Assembly: GCA_022641835.1 (NCBI GenBank)
Contig: CP048717.1
Location: 62,001 to 126,000 of the forward strand
Length of the DNA stretch: 64,000 nucleotides
Direction of reading: 5' to 3'
DNA from: Petasospora fabianii
Taxonomy: Eukaryota; Ascomycota; Saccharomycetes; Phaffomycetales; Wickerhamomycetaceae
The notes below the pieces were generated by a model. It ran no database searches. It saw nothing but the letters and a program-made list of their open reading frames with translations, and was not told the origin of the DNA. The position numbers and the translations under genes were made by a program. Positions 29,039-39,012 of this stretch are shown in pieces. Position 1 is the stretch's first letter, and every line of letters starts with the position of its first letter.

Positions 29039-30454
29039 TTAATTTTGCATCTTGTTAACATAACCCATGAATTCTTCGTAATACTGGTTCCCACCCTCCA
29101 TTCTCTCCTTGGTGACTTTGAATATCTTTGGACAAGTGTTTTTGATTTCATATGAATTCTTCTCTTCCAACAAAGATCCGACAAGAGTCTCAGCAGAGAA
29201 TAGAATCCGAGGCATACCATGACCATGGAAACCAGCACAAATGTATGCATTCTTCTTACCAATACAATCAAGCTCACCAACATAAGGCAAATAATCATTT
29301 GTGTACCCAAGGATACCACTCCAAGAGTGAGACAATTTGGTTGGTGTATTCTTCCAGGTGGTGAAGAAGCGACCCATAAAGTCCTTGTTGAAGACTTCAT
29401 ACATACGCTCTTTGATGGTACTATCGTCAACACAATCATAATGACCATCAATTGCTGCTTCACCTTTCTTTTCCAAGTCAACCATCAAATAGTCGTGTCC
29501 CCCAACAACTATAGATCCATCAGCTCTGTTGATAAGATAGTTACCGTCTCTGTATGATGACAAAAAGCCGTAAGTGTAGGTCAAATGTGGGATCTCGTCC
29601 TCTTCAGTTGGGACAATTCTGCAAGCAACCTTCTTCTGTGGGATAATTACCTCCGAGAACTCCTCTAAAAGAGACTTGGTGTAGGCATTAGTTGCAAAGA
29701 CAACCTTCTTGCAAACAGTTTTACCACGATCAGCTGTCTTGACAACCCACTTTCCGTCATCTCTTTGAGTAACGTTGGTAACCAATGTGTTAGCATGAAG
29801 CTGTAACCCCTTATTTACGCAGATCTTGAGAAGTCCAACAACGAACTTCCATGGCCAGCATGATGCAGCAGTGTATGTGAAGGCAATCTCGGTGGATTCA
29901 ACTTTTGAAATTATCTTGGCTTCCTTGCCATAGTGGATTTGTAAGTCATTTTTTACAATCTCGTCAACGTATGGACTCTTCATGAACAAGTCGTAGCTTC
30001 TCAGATCACCAAGCAGACGAGGGTCATCAGGATGCTCATATACATCACAAGATCTTGTGAGGAAGAAGTCGCAATCGATGTTGTTTTCCTGTGTGAGCTT
30101 CTTTATTGCATGAACATGCTGCCACTCAGTGTTTGCTATCTCAGCAGCAGCTTGTTCACCATATTTCTTCGTGTGTTCCTCGAAAGAACGATGCATTAGT
30201 GGCTTAACATGACCACCATTGCGGCCCGTTGCACCTGAGCAGATGTCTCTAGCCTCATAGATTGCAACCTTGGCAGACGGATCAGCTTTGAGCATGTAAT
30301 GAGCAATTGCTGCACCAGTATATCCAGAACCAATGATCACAGTGTCAATTTCCTCTGGGATGTCCTTGGAAGACCTAAACCTTGAGAAGTCGGTCTTCTC
30401 AGAGAGCCAAAACGAGGTCGTCGAGTATGGCACGGGGAAGTAGTTTGATGACAT
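29039..30454 (-). CDS. FAD-dependent oxidoreductase, DAO family
   Basis: Flavoprotein amine/amino-acid oxidase-type enzyme of 471 residues. The Rossmann FAD motif IIGSGYTGAAIAHYML is near residue 40, followed by the ribose-binding acidic residue in YEARDICSGATGRNGGH. The C-terminal part has SHSWSGILGYTNDYLPYVGEL and CAGFHGHGMP. The leading PYSTTSFWLSE segment is common to fungal DAO proteins of unknown substrate and to bacterial PuuB/OrdL relatives. The start MSSNYF was chosen as the first ATG. A GATAAG at 30558-30563, 104 bp upstream, and the nearby urea transporter hint at a role in nitrogen use. The substrate is unknown. Confidence 0.85.
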   Translation of the reverse strand: MSSNYFPVPYSTTSFWLSEKTDFSRFRSSKDIPEEIDTVIIGSGYTGAAIAHYMLKADPSAKVAIYEARDICSGATGRNGGHVKPLMHRSFEEHTKKYGEQAAAEIANTEWQHVHAIKKLTQENNIDCDFFLTRSCDVYEHPDDPRLLGDLRSYDLFMKSPYVDEIVKNDLQIHYGKEAKIISKVESTEIAFTYTAASCWPWKFVVGLLKICVNKGLQLHANTLVTNVTQRDDGKWVVKTADRGKTVCKKVVFATNAYTKSLLEEFSEVIIPQKKVACRIVPTEEDEIPHLTYTYGFLSSYRDGNYLINRADGSIVVGGHDYLMVDLEKKGEAAIDGHYDCVDDSTIKERMYEVFNKDFMGRFFTTWKNTPTKLSHSWSGILGYTNDYLPYVGELDCIGKKNAYICAGFHGHGMPRILFSAETLVGSLLEEKNSYEIKNTCPKIFKVTKERMEGGNQYYEEFMGYVNKMQN

Positions 30455-31334
30455 GGAACGACAGACTTTCAAGTGGCCAACATAATTGATCCAAAAGGGT
30501 GTACTCTATGGTCTTCCGAACTGGGTATGTAAGTTGATTTATAGATCATCGCTAAAAGATAAGGCCATCTGCACTCGCAGATCTATCCATATTCGGTAAC
30601 GGGGCCGAAGAACGATAGTGCGAAGCTGGGGAAGACGACAGGTAGAGTAATGAGGAGCGACATGGCATTCAACTACCAAAGAGTCATCTAACCTCTCAAT
30701 TACAGGAGCAAGTTAGTTCAGGGATCAGTACTAACAGTTTAAGCACATTAATGTGATCATTCTATTCATGTATGAGGTCGTGTACCTTTGATCTTACTTA
30801 GCGGCGGACCGCGCCGATATTAACATTGGGACTTAATTAGCACATAACTCTTTCTGCAATTAGGATAGAAATAATCTAACTGCAATCTTGAAGCACCTGA
30901 TAATAAATTCAGCAAGATTTTTCGTTAAAACGTAAACAGAAAGAAGGAATTTACTTTTTGCTATTTAGATATAGGGATCTTAATATAAAAAAATATGGAT
31001 GATATTACACTTCCGGGACTTCATTCAGAAATAGATTATTTATCTTAATACTTGCAGAGAATTCAACACTTCCTCTAGATTACCAAATAGATTGCCATCC
31101 AAAATCTAGCTTATGAATACTCTTGGAGCTTAATCTTACCAGTCAGATATTTGTTTGACTCACTTTAAAGCTATTATATGAGTCGGTGATGTGCGGGTGT
31201 TAAGGTATGGTAATGTCCGGGTGTTATTGCAATCGCCCGTTCAATTGTGCATTACTCTCGCAAGACTAGCCATCTATAATCCCTACTGGTAGCTTAAGTA
31301 AACTATTGATATTGAATTATTAGCCTTAATAAAC
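30455..31334. other. 880-bp intergenic with GATAAG and Rap1-like sites
   Basis: No gene seen. It contains GATAAG at 30558-30563, a CGG/CCG-rich element CGGCGGACCGCGCCG at 30802-30816, an AT-rich middle (30880-31080), and two tandem Rap1-like elements at 31188-31226. It serves as upstream region of the FAD oxidoreductase and 3' flank of DUR3. Confidence 0.55.
31188..31226 (-). promoter_or_regulatory. tandem Rap1-like sites
   Basis: Read on the minus strand, ACACCCGCACATC (within 31188-31202) fits all 13 positions of the yeast Rap1 consensus ACACCCRYACAYM. A second copy ACACCCGGACATT (within 31211-31226) fits 11. They share the direct repeat ATGTSCGGGTGTTA spaced about 24 bp apart. Function is inferred. 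Confidence 0.45.
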
Positions 31335-33329
31335 TCAAGCTTCTGTAACTTTGGTTTCCTGGCCTTCAACTTGGACCATCTCTGCTTCATCCGAAGAAGA
31401 ATTCACCTCACCTGAATTCACAGAAGAAGATGGCTTACCAGCCTTTATAGCCCTGAAGAGATCCATCAAGTCATGTCTACCTTGATAGAGCGGGAAGATG
31501 ATGATATAAGCACCAGCGATGAAGAGACAAATCATCATAATTATAACCCATTGTGTGAAGTACTTCTTGGAGAAGGTGTAGTCAGTACCGTAGAAACACA
31601 GAGGAACAATCAAGTAGCCACCACCCATGAGGATGATGTTGAGAGTAATGGCAATCTTGGATGCTTTCTTCAGAGTAGCCTGCTCCTCTTCAGAGACAAC
31701 CATTGCCTTGATCTCATCGTCATCGGCATCGTCACCAGCCTTGAAGGAGGTCTGTAAGGTGGTGAAGTCAAAATCTCCCTCTGGGTTTGGCTTAATGTAG
31801 GTGAGTAATGGGATAAGCAAGAGGGATGAACCAAGTGAAACAAAGTTACCGATGATTGATGGCTCCGAGGTCATCAATGTGGCCTTATCAACAGCGCCGT
31901 GGTAAGCCTGGGCAGAGCCGATCCAGCATGCAATACCGATGAGAGTTGAGGCAGGTGGACCATAGGTACAAGCGAAACTGGAGGTCTTTTTCCAGTAAAG
32001 ACTGTATGTGAGGACAGAGACGGCTGGAACTAGAATAATACCGTAGAAGCCAATGAGCCATCCGACAGAGACACCGACATAGTTGAAAATGATGGAGACA
32101 CAGGCAACAACTAAACTAAAACCCATCGTGGACAAGTGGGAGAATCTAACAAGCTGGGATCCGGTAGCAGCAGGGTTGATGTAACCTCTGTATACATCAA
32201 ATGTAGCTACAGAGGAGAAAGCGATAAGCTCAGCTGACATGGCAGATGTGACACTCATGAACAAAGTCAGGACAGCAGCAGCGGCACCACTCTTACCAAG
32301 AATAGCACCATATGCATAGATGACTGGAAGACCGGCACTAGCTTCGGAAGATGAGAGCTCATTTGGATATGTCTGGAAACCAGGGTAGATCAACATGGCT
32401 CTAGCTGCAAGACCACCAGCGGTACCAAGGGCCCATGGGATTGTTAGCCAACAAAGACCACCAATGATGTAGCCACTAAGGACACCAGATGGGGAAGCAG
32501 CAATGGCCTTCTGACCATAAGAGGGGTCACCAAAGACAGAACCAAAGCCACCAACGCACACCGACCAAGTTGTCATGAACATCTCTGGGTTTCTGAAGCT
32601 CAGATAGTTTGAACCACTAGTTGATGGGAATTTTTCTTGGACTTCTTGAAGCATGTCCCACATCTTTCCTGGAGATCCGATGATATCAGAGGTGCAAAAG
32701 ACCTTGAAACAGAGGATCAAAACCACAATGTAAATGATCACTGTGTGAATCCAGTCAGAGATGAATGTTGCTTTCAACCCACCGGTGGCAGTGTAGATAC
32801 AAACACCAAGAGGCAACAAAAAGTTGGCAGCGATGATGTTAATTCCAGTAGAGGCATTGAAACCCTGTGAAGCACCAAGCAGAAGACAAGAGGCAACCAT
32901 AGTATTGGTAGCTGTAATGTAGAACATGTAAACCCAATGTGTTGGCTTATCATATCTAGCTTTGATGATCTCAGCGATGGTATGACAAGCAGGAGCAATT
33001 CTCTTGATCTCAATGGCAAGGAGGGCAAAGGCAAAGATCTGTGTTGTACCAGAGACACCATATAGATATCCTCCAGAGATACCATATGTGTAACCCCATA
33101 GACCAGATGTGAGGAGAGAAGCTGGCCAGATCCATGAACTGACAACGGCAGAACTGATCAAACCACTGTTGACGGATCTAGCAGCGGTGGTGAATCTTTC
33201 GGAATTCTGCATCTGGTTCATGTATTTGGCAAGTGTATAGGTGATAGCCACCATTATCAGGGCGAATGCGGAACCTAGGCCCACGATGTAGCCGTATCCG
33301 ATACCTTGTGACAGTATGTAGTCTCCCAT
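31335..33329 (-). CDS. DUR3: urea/polyamine active transporter
   Basis: Sodium:solute symporter (SSS) family protein that takes up urea, and polyamines in yeast, at the plasma membrane. It has 664 residues, about 15 predicted membrane segments, and a hydrophilic, Ser/Glu-rich C-terminus. Recognisable Dur3 phrases are GIGYGYIVGLGSAFALIM near the start, SSWIWPASLLTSGLWGY, and FGDPSYGQKAIAASP. No Dur1,2 urea amidolyase gene is present in the window. Two CTTATCAGT (GATAAG) elements upstream fit nitrogen catabolite repression. Confidence 0.95.
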   Translation of the reverse strand: MGDYILSQGIGYGYIVGLGSAFALIMVAITYTLAKYMNQMQNSERFTTAARSVNSGLISSAVVSSWIWPASLLTSGLWGYTYGISGGYLYGVSGTTQIFAFALLAIEIKRIAPACHTIAEIIKARYDKPTHWVYMFYITATNTMVASCLLLGASQGFNASTGINIIAANFLLPLGVCIYTATGGLKATFISDWIHTVIIYIVVLILCFKVFCTSDIIGSPGKMWDMLQEVQEKFPSTSGSNYLSFRNPEMFMTTWSVCVGGFGSVFGDPSYGQKAIAASPSGVLSGYIIGGLCWLTIPWALGTAGGLAARAMLIYPGFQTYPNELSSSEASAGLPVIYAYGAILGKSGAAAAVLTLFMSVTSAMSAELIAFSSVATFDVYRGYINPAATGSQLVRFSHLSTMGFSLVVACVSIIFNYVGVSVGWLIGFYGIILVPAVSVLTYSLYWKKTSSFACTYGPPASTLIGIACWIGSAQAYHGAVDKATLMTSEPSIIGNFVSLGSSLLLIPLLTYIKPNPEGDFDFTTLQTSFKAGDDADDDEIKAMVVSEEEQATLKKASKIAITLNIILMGGGYLIVPLCFYGTDYTFSKKYFTQWVIIMMICLFIAGAYIIIFPLYQGRHDLMDLFRAIKAGKPSSSVNSGEVNSSSDEAEMVQVEGQETKVTEA

Positions 33330-33895
33330 TGTGTCCTCTATCTGATAATGGCCCAGGAAAGGGTATGCAAGTTGTATGGGACATGAGAGCGGGAGTTACT
33401 TCTTTTAAAAGGTCGGATGCAGTCCTTTTACACCGGAAATCAAAAGATCCGCTGATCATGGCTTATCAGTAGATGTAAGATGTATTATACCATTGCTGAG
33501 GCCTCAAAAGAGAGCACTTGGATGGCGCTTACCGGATTAGGCAATTTGCTGCTACATGATTAAAGCGTCATCATGCGATCTACAGCTCCGACTCTTCACC
33601 ATGGGATGATTTGAGTTGAAGCCTGGATCAATTCTTGTCAATCGTCGACAGTTGAGACCTATCTCGTTACTAATTAGTTACTAATTATATTCCCTCTGCT
33701 CCAACTCTTATCAGTTTCGTTGTTGTAGAGGCGCTATTAAACGGGGAACCAGTACCGAATTTGTGACTCTTGCAACCATCAGACCAGATAATATACTTAT
33801 ATTACAGATCTAGTGAAGCCATGTGATACTCGTTTCATATTATACAGAGAGAAGTAGAAATTACTGTAACACCTTCCAGACACTATCATCTTATC
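33330..33895. promoter_or_regulatory. DUR3/septin divergent promoter with GATAAG sites
   Basis: 566 bp. CTTATCAGT occurs at 33462-33470 and again at 33707-33715, the complement of a GATAAG core for GATA factors such as Gln3/Gat1. A GATAA lies 15 bp before the DUR3 start. The 9-bp sequence match between the two sites is notable. No additional gene is seen. Confidence 0.5.
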
Positions 33896-35383
33896 ATGTC
33901 TTCTGTGGAGACAGCACAACTGGTGAAAGAGGCCCATGAGAGGCTTAGGCACTTTGATAAAATCAAAAAGCATCGGTTGGAGAACACTGGAGTATACCAA
34001 TTGTCCACAGAACAGTATGCTTACAATGTTGGTATTGATTCTCTCCCTCAACAAGTGGAGGATTTGAAGGCCAAAAGAGGAGCCGTATTCAACCTCTTAC
34101 TTGTTGGTCAGTCTGGAGTTGGGAAAACCACCTTCATTAACACCTTGTTTGGTACCGAGGTTATGCCAAACGTTTGGAGTGAGATTGAAACCAGAAAGCC
34201 ACATACAAAGTTTGAGAAGGGTACCGGAATCAGTAAAGAGAGGCTCGCATTGATTGAGGACAATTTCAACTTGGAACTCACGATAGTTGACACGCCAGGA
34301 TTTGGCGACTTTATCGACAATGAATTCGCCTATCTTCCAATCACTGACTATATAGATGAGCAATTGAGACTCTACATGTTTACGGAGGAGCAGCCAGATA
34401 GATCTAAGTTGGTCGATAACAGAGTTCACTGCTGTCTTTTCTTCATTAACACCTCTTCTCGTGGTGTTTCTCCAGTTGAGATCGAGGCTATGAAACACAT
34501 TTCTACTCGTGTAAACTTGATTCCGGTGATTCCTAAGGCTGATACGTTGACAAAAACGGAGATGTATGAGATTAAGGAGTTGGTTAGAAAGATCATCTTT
34601 GTCCATGGCATCAAAATATGTGAGTTTATAGAAGATGAAGATGTGAAGCAGGCAATTAACAAACAGATTCCATTCTCTATAATTGGTTCGGAGTCCTTTG
34701 TTGTCCCAGAAGGTTCCACAGAAGCTGTTCGAGGTCGCAAATACAGATGGGGTACAGCAGAGGTGATGAATCCCGAGCATTGTGATTTCATCAAGTTAAG
34801 AGACGTCTTAATGGCAAATAACATGGTGGACTTAATCACAACAACGGAGTCTTATTACGAGACTTGTCGTTCCAAGTTGGTGAAGACTAGACTTATCTCA
34901 TCAGAGAAATTGATTCAGGGCTACATTGATGGTCTTGTCAAAGCTCCTACAGGTTTCGAAGAGTGCTTCGAGCTGTTGAAGGAGAAATCATTAAACTTCA
35001 CTGACGTTGAAAGAATTGATTCAGATGACGCAGCCAAGCTTCTCTCCATCTTTGCCAAGGAGGCTGTCGATGACATGGTAGTTCAATGGAGTCCAAGGTA
35101 CATACTGAAACAGATCAGTAACAAGAAGAAGTACTCTGAAATGATTAGTTATGAGGAGACAAAGTTCAAGAATTGGAAGAGAAAGTTGTTTGAGAAGCAA
35201 GCTCACCTCAATCAGGATATTGAAGGTCTTCATAAACAGATCAAGTCATTGCAAAAGGAGATTGAGGAGTTGGAACAGCCACACCAGTCTGAAACAATTA
35301 GAAGTTCACCACCAGAGTACAAGTCTGAGCCTAGTACAGCTGAAGGGGTAATGCCATCTTTGATAGATGCAAAGTCTGCCTGA
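33896..35383 (+). CDS. divergent septin GTPase
   Basis: Filament-forming septin of 495 residues. The GTPase domain has P-loop GQSGVGKT at 71-78, switch II DTPGFGD at 132-138, and PKAD (residues 213-216) in place of the usual AKAD, with the septin-unique element GRKYRWG and a following predicted helix. The C-terminus (about 425-475) is coiled coil, as in filament-forming subunits. An N-terminal extension of about 60 residues precedes the P-loop. It is clearly diverged from the core mitotic septins, so a sporulation-type (Spr3/Spr28) or lineage-specific role is possible. I cannot assign the subgroup. Confidence 0.88.
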   Translation: MSSVETAQLVKEAHERLRHFDKIKKHRLENTGVYQLSTEQYAYNVGIDSLPQQVEDLKAKRGAVFNLLLVGQSGVGKTTFINTLFGTEVMPNVWSEIETRKPHTKFEKGTGISKERLALIEDNFNLELTIVDTPGFGDFIDNEFAYLPITDYIDEQLRLYMFTEEQPDRSKLVDNRVHCCLFFINTSSRGVSPVEIEAMKHISTRVNLIPVIPKADTLTKTEMYEIKELVRKIIFVHGIKICEFIEDEDVKQAINKQIPFSIIGSESFVVPEGSTEAVRGRKYRWGTAEVMNPEHCDFIKLRDVLMANNMVDLITTTESYYETCRSKLVKTRLISSEKLIQGYIDGLVKAPTGFEECFELLKEKSLNFTDVERIDSDDAAKLLSIFAKEAVDDMVVQWSPRYILKQISNKKKYSEMISYEETKFKNWKRKLFEKQAHLNQDIEGLHKQIKSLQKEIEELEQPHQSETIRSSPPEYKSEPSTAEGVMPSLIDAKSA

Positions 35384-36419
35384 GATAAGGTTGGACTATT
35401 TTTAGATGAGTGAATGGATAATTATTGGTGGCTGACTGTAGATTTATCTATATAAGATGTCCTCTAGGGCATCTGAACCACTTGAAGACATACATCTAGA
35501 TAGAAGGAGATGATCATCTAAGCCATCATCTGTCATTCTGTTACGGGCAAATGTGTTGCCCTAACCTTCGCGATAACTTGGACATAAGTTTGGCTAAAGT
35601 TGGTAAAGTGTTTAAAAAAGGTTGAAAAATTTTTCTTACTTCTGTTGTTTCCTTCACTCTTTTGAAAAGATTATGATTGATTGGCACAGGAGAGGCATTC
35701 ACTGGAGGCTGTTGAAGGACTGACCCTTACCAGATGGTTTGGAAGCTCCTTTCACAGGCGTCTGGTTTGATCATTATCTTTTCTATGATGTTGACGACTT
35801 GGAGGGGACAAAGACTTCTACATGATGATTTCATTTCTTATAAGTATGTTTTTTCTGGCATCTCTAATGTTAGGGCCTTGTTTCAGTACCGGGCTCGATG
35901 AGTACAACCATTGACTATATATCTGATACGAAGTTTTTTGTTCTCCCCCTTGTTGCTTGCAGCATGAAATATATTGATCAGTGTACTGGAGGCTGCCTCT
36001 ACGTATTGATTATATAAATGTGAATAAATCAATTTCAAGAAGGAAGAAACTTTTTTAATGTAGCGAGAGATAGAGTCTGGCTTGCTTTTGGAGGATAAAT
36101 AGTTGCGAGACACAAGACCCAATGACGACCAAGGCATGAAGGCGATTGTGAGAGGATCGATATAGATCACGTCTCATTCCAGCAGGACGTTGCCAAGTTC
36201 TCACATCTGAGATAGATATTCATGTATGTTGACATTGATGAGCCCATTTTTTTCCTTGATGAATCAAGGTCTTGGTGGTCCTGTAGAGTCAAACGATACA
36301 TGGACGATCCAATGGACATGGGACACCCTTTTGCAGATGACTTTCAGATTAAGCTTCTGGATAGATTGCAAGTATAGATGGATGAATAGAAGTGCAGCGA
36401 GTACGAGCACTCAATCAAT
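35384..36419. other. 1.04-kb intergenic with stem-loops
   Basis: Convergent septin-NMD4 region with no supported gene. An AGATGTCCT/AGGGCATCT stem (35455-35474) and a perfect 12-bp palindrome AGATGATCATCT (35509-35520) lie within 140 bp of the septin stop. No tRNA or known snoRNA was recognised. Confidence 0.5.
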
Positions 36420-37298
36420 TCATGGGACCCATAAATCACCTTTACCTCTTGGAGCATACTCCATGGTGTCGAAACTTTCCAATTTGACCTCTTGTGGGAC
36501 ATGATTAACAGGTTTGGCTGATAATCCTATACCTGGCTGAGAGGACTTTTTGTTCTTTTTACTTCTTCTGCTCTTCTTTCCAGCTTCGTTTATACTGATT
36601 TTACCGAAATCAGTAGTGATGGTCTCAGCGGAGCTTGTGCCATGGGCATGGAACAAGATAGCATCGGCTTCAGACACGTTGATGCAGGGGATTCTAAAAC
36701 TCTCACACCAGATACGAGTAGTTTGGTCTTCAGTGACAAAGATCCAGTTCTGAGGGTCGAGATGGACTTTCTTAATGAGAGGTCTGAGCAAGAAACGGTA
36801 TCTGGCTGGTAGCTGTGCTCTTTCATCAGAGCCATCATCACCAGTGGGTAAGGTGTCAGAATGGGACTCAGCAAGCTTAAAGGCTTCAGTCTCAGACATT
36901 GTCACTGGGACCATGGTAGATTGTGGATTGGAACCACGCTTGGATTTTGGGAACTCGTGAATACGTGGAGCACGAACTTTGTAGCGCATGCAATCCTTCC
37001 ACTTTGGACCGGCCTCGTCGGGGGTCTCGATGAGCATTTTACAAGAGCTCTTGTTTCGATTATCACGGGTGACGACTTTCTCAATAAGACGAATGCTTTC
37101 ACGGGCGTTGGAAGCAGCAATGCTTAGACCTTTCTTTTGGTAATCCAGCTCGTGGATGGTGTAGCTCGGGATCCACAGCACCAAGTTGGTGTCGCTGTTC
37201 TCCGTCTCGAGCCACTTTCGTATGTTACCGAGGCCCTTCGAGAGCGCAGAAACGTCCAGTACGAAGTAGGCGGTGGAGCCCGTATCGCTATGGGGCAT
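36420..37298 (-). CDS. NMD4: Nmd4-like PIN-domain protein, NMD factor
   Basis: Partner of the Upf1 helicase in nonsense-mediated decay. The 292-residue product opens with the PIN-fold start YFVLDVSALSKGLGNIRKWL, close to yeast Nmd4 FIIDASAFEKGLGNIKRW. It continues with IPSYTIHELDY and ends in the shared tail YAPRGKGDLWVP (yeast YASRGTGELWSP). It is longer than Nmd4 (218) because of a mid-domain insert (about 100-165) and a basic Lys/Ser stretch near 245-260. Whether it keeps nuclease acidic residues is doubtful; Nmd4 is regarded as inactive. Confidence 0.88.
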   Translation of the reverse strand: MPHSDTGSTAYFVLDVSALSKGLGNIRKWLETENSDTNLVLWIPSYTIHELDYQKKGLSIAASNARESIRLIEKVVTRDNRNKSSCKMLIETPDEAGPKWKDCMRYKVRAPRIHEFPKSKRGSNPQSTMVPVTMSETEAFKLAESHSDTLPTGDDGSDERAQLPARYRFLLRPLIKKVHLDPQNWIFVTEDQTTRIWCESFRIPCINVSEADAILFHAHGTSSAETITTDFGKISINEAGKKSRRSKKNKKSSQPGIGLSAKPVNHVPQEVKLESFDTMEYAPRGKGDLWVP

Positions 37299-37691
37299 AT
37301 CGTGCTGAGTTGGTGCAGTGTGTAGCCGTTATAGAGCTGTTTGGTGGGGGAGATGAGGTGTTGTATAGTCTTGGGTGCCTTTTCGAGTGGGGCCGTGAAC
37401 TTTGATCTCGCGACCCTTTGGATGTTTTAGTTGAGGGCATTTGCAAAGGACAGGATTTAGGCAAAAGGGTGAGTTATATGGGGATTTATAGATAGTAATT
37501 TGGGTTCAATTGTTGCAAAAGGTTGGAAATGATCACCTATTGCTTTTAAAGTGTCCTTTTGTTGGTATCTGGAGGTGTAGCGTTGCCTACTGATGTGCCT
37601 ATAGACGGGGGAAGGTATGAGTGAGTGCGCGAGGCATTATGTCATGCAATTAGTTAACCATTGAATCTGTTCTATGTACAAATGCGATCTT
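37299..37691. other. intergenic NMD4-MTF1, no gene
   Basis: 393 bp upstream of NMD4 and downstream of MTF1. Nothing beyond AT/GT-rich spacer was recognised. Confidence 0.5.
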
Positions 37692-38702
37692 TTAAAGATC
37701 AATGGTTGATTCCCACAGATCGTCTGGTTTGAAAGCCCAGAGATCAAACACGCGGGTAATATGAACAAAGTCATCAGCGACAAGGTCCTTGACTCTCTTC
37801 TTCATCAATTCACGAGGAAGCTTATCGTCGAAATATTCACCAGCACCAGCACCGAGATTACGTACACTTTCATCAACTGTTTTTGTTCTCAAAATCATTA
37901 GGTTTTTGGTGACAAAGTCCCAAGAGTAGACATCCTCAATGCTGTGGTCTTTCGGATTGATCTCTAACAGTGACATTGGAGAACCACTAAAGTCATCAGC
38001 ATCAATAACGAGCGTCTTACCCTCACGTAAAGTTGTCTTGTCAAAGGCATCCTTGGCAAGTTTTGGAGTGTCCGTAGTGGCCAACAGACGGGTATCAGAA
38101 AATGTTTCACGCACTAAAGAACACTTGTGTCTTGCAGCGGCACCAGCACCAGCTAGAACTTTGATTGCCGAGGCTTCTGGGACCCATAATAGCATTCTAA
38201 CGTTTCCAAACCTTTGGATCCAATTTTGATTACCCATACAGGCCAGCCATTGCATCAACAGTCCCTCTTCATGAATGTATCCCGTCATCAAGAGCTTTGA
38301 ATGAATATGATCTCGTGTCTCTTTCCCCGGTTGTAAGATACCGGTCTTAGGGTCCGTAAGTTCGAGGTATGTGCTCCAGTTGAATGGATTCAATTTGAGA
38401 TGTTCCATCGTGTGCGAGCTAGTGCTATCTGATGATGAGAGTGATGTGATGTGGTCATCTATGTGTTTGCTGAAGGCGAGTCGAGGCTCGAGTAGAAGAT
38501 GTTGATTCGGTCGAAGTGCGTTATGAAGGGCACATGACATCAACATGTTTCCAGAGTACACGTCCAATATGCTAAGATCCTTCCCATTGTAATTGTAATT
38601 CAGACTGTCGGCGATCTTGGTAGCAATCTTTGGGTTTGTGAGGAAGGATGTGTTCAGGTACTTCCTGATCTGGGGGATCGGGGGCAGAGGAACACGAACC
38701 AT
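37692..38702 (-). CDS. MTF1: mitochondrial transcription factor B (Mtf1)
   Basis: Specificity factor that lets mitochondrial RNA polymerase Rpo41 open promoters; it is derived from rRNA adenine dimethyltransferases. The start MVRVPLPPIPQIRKYL was preferred because it aligns with the yeast start MSVPIPGIKDISK; an open frame continues 51 codons upstream. The 336 residues carry LSILDVYSGN (remnant SAM-binding loop), NPFNWSTYLEL, and the very characteristic LLMQWLACMGNQNWIQRFGNVRMLLWVPEAS. The C-terminal tail lies in the hydrophilic region that contacts the promoter in yeast. Confidence 0.93.
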   Translation of the reverse strand: MVRVPLPPIPQIRKYLNTSFLTNPKIATKIADSLNYNYNGKDLSILDVYSGNMLMSCALHNALRPNQHLLLEPRLAFSKHIDDHITSLSSSDSTSSHTMEHLKLNPFNWSTYLELTDPKTGILQPGKETRDHIHSKLLMTGYIHEEGLLMQWLACMGNQNWIQRFGNVRMLLWVPEASAIKVLAGAGAAARHKCSLVRETFSDTRLLATTDTPKLAKDAFDKTTLREGKTLVIDADDFSGSPMSLLEINPKDHSIEDVYSWDFVTKNLMILRTKTVDESVRNLGAGAGEYFDDKLPRELMKKRVKDLVADDFVHITRVFDLWAFKPDDLWESTIDL

Positions 38703-39012
38703 ATGTAGCTGTGCGCAGATGGAGGGTTTGAGGTGATTGGAGAAGGTGAGTGGGGAGACCACGGGAAACAAAAATGTGTGTAAGAGAAGTAAAGGTCTCC
38801 AAAATGAGGGCTTTAGGTAGTGAGCTGAGTACACCGTTGTGTCACATAGTTCCACATCCCATCTCTCTTCGAATTTTTTTTTTTTTTTTTTTTAATGGCT
38901 CAGTCTCGCGAACTCGATTGATCTCTTTGTAGCTTCACTTCATGCTATTTAACTACAACAAACGAGGGTCAACCGTCAAATATATCGGTGCTCAGAAGCC
39001 CAAATAGACACA
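38703..39012. promoter_or_regulatory. MTF1/TAF7 divergent promoter with 20-bp poly(dT)
   Basis: 310 bp between divergent genes. A run of 20 T at 38874-38893 is likely a nucleosome-depleting poly(dA:dT) tract. No TATA box stands out. Confidence 0.55.

Noticed and set aside
30927-30937. Near match (10 of 11) to the S. cerevisiae ARS consensus on the minus strand
   Set aside because: One short match in AT-rich DNA is expected by chance, and this species may not use that consensus.
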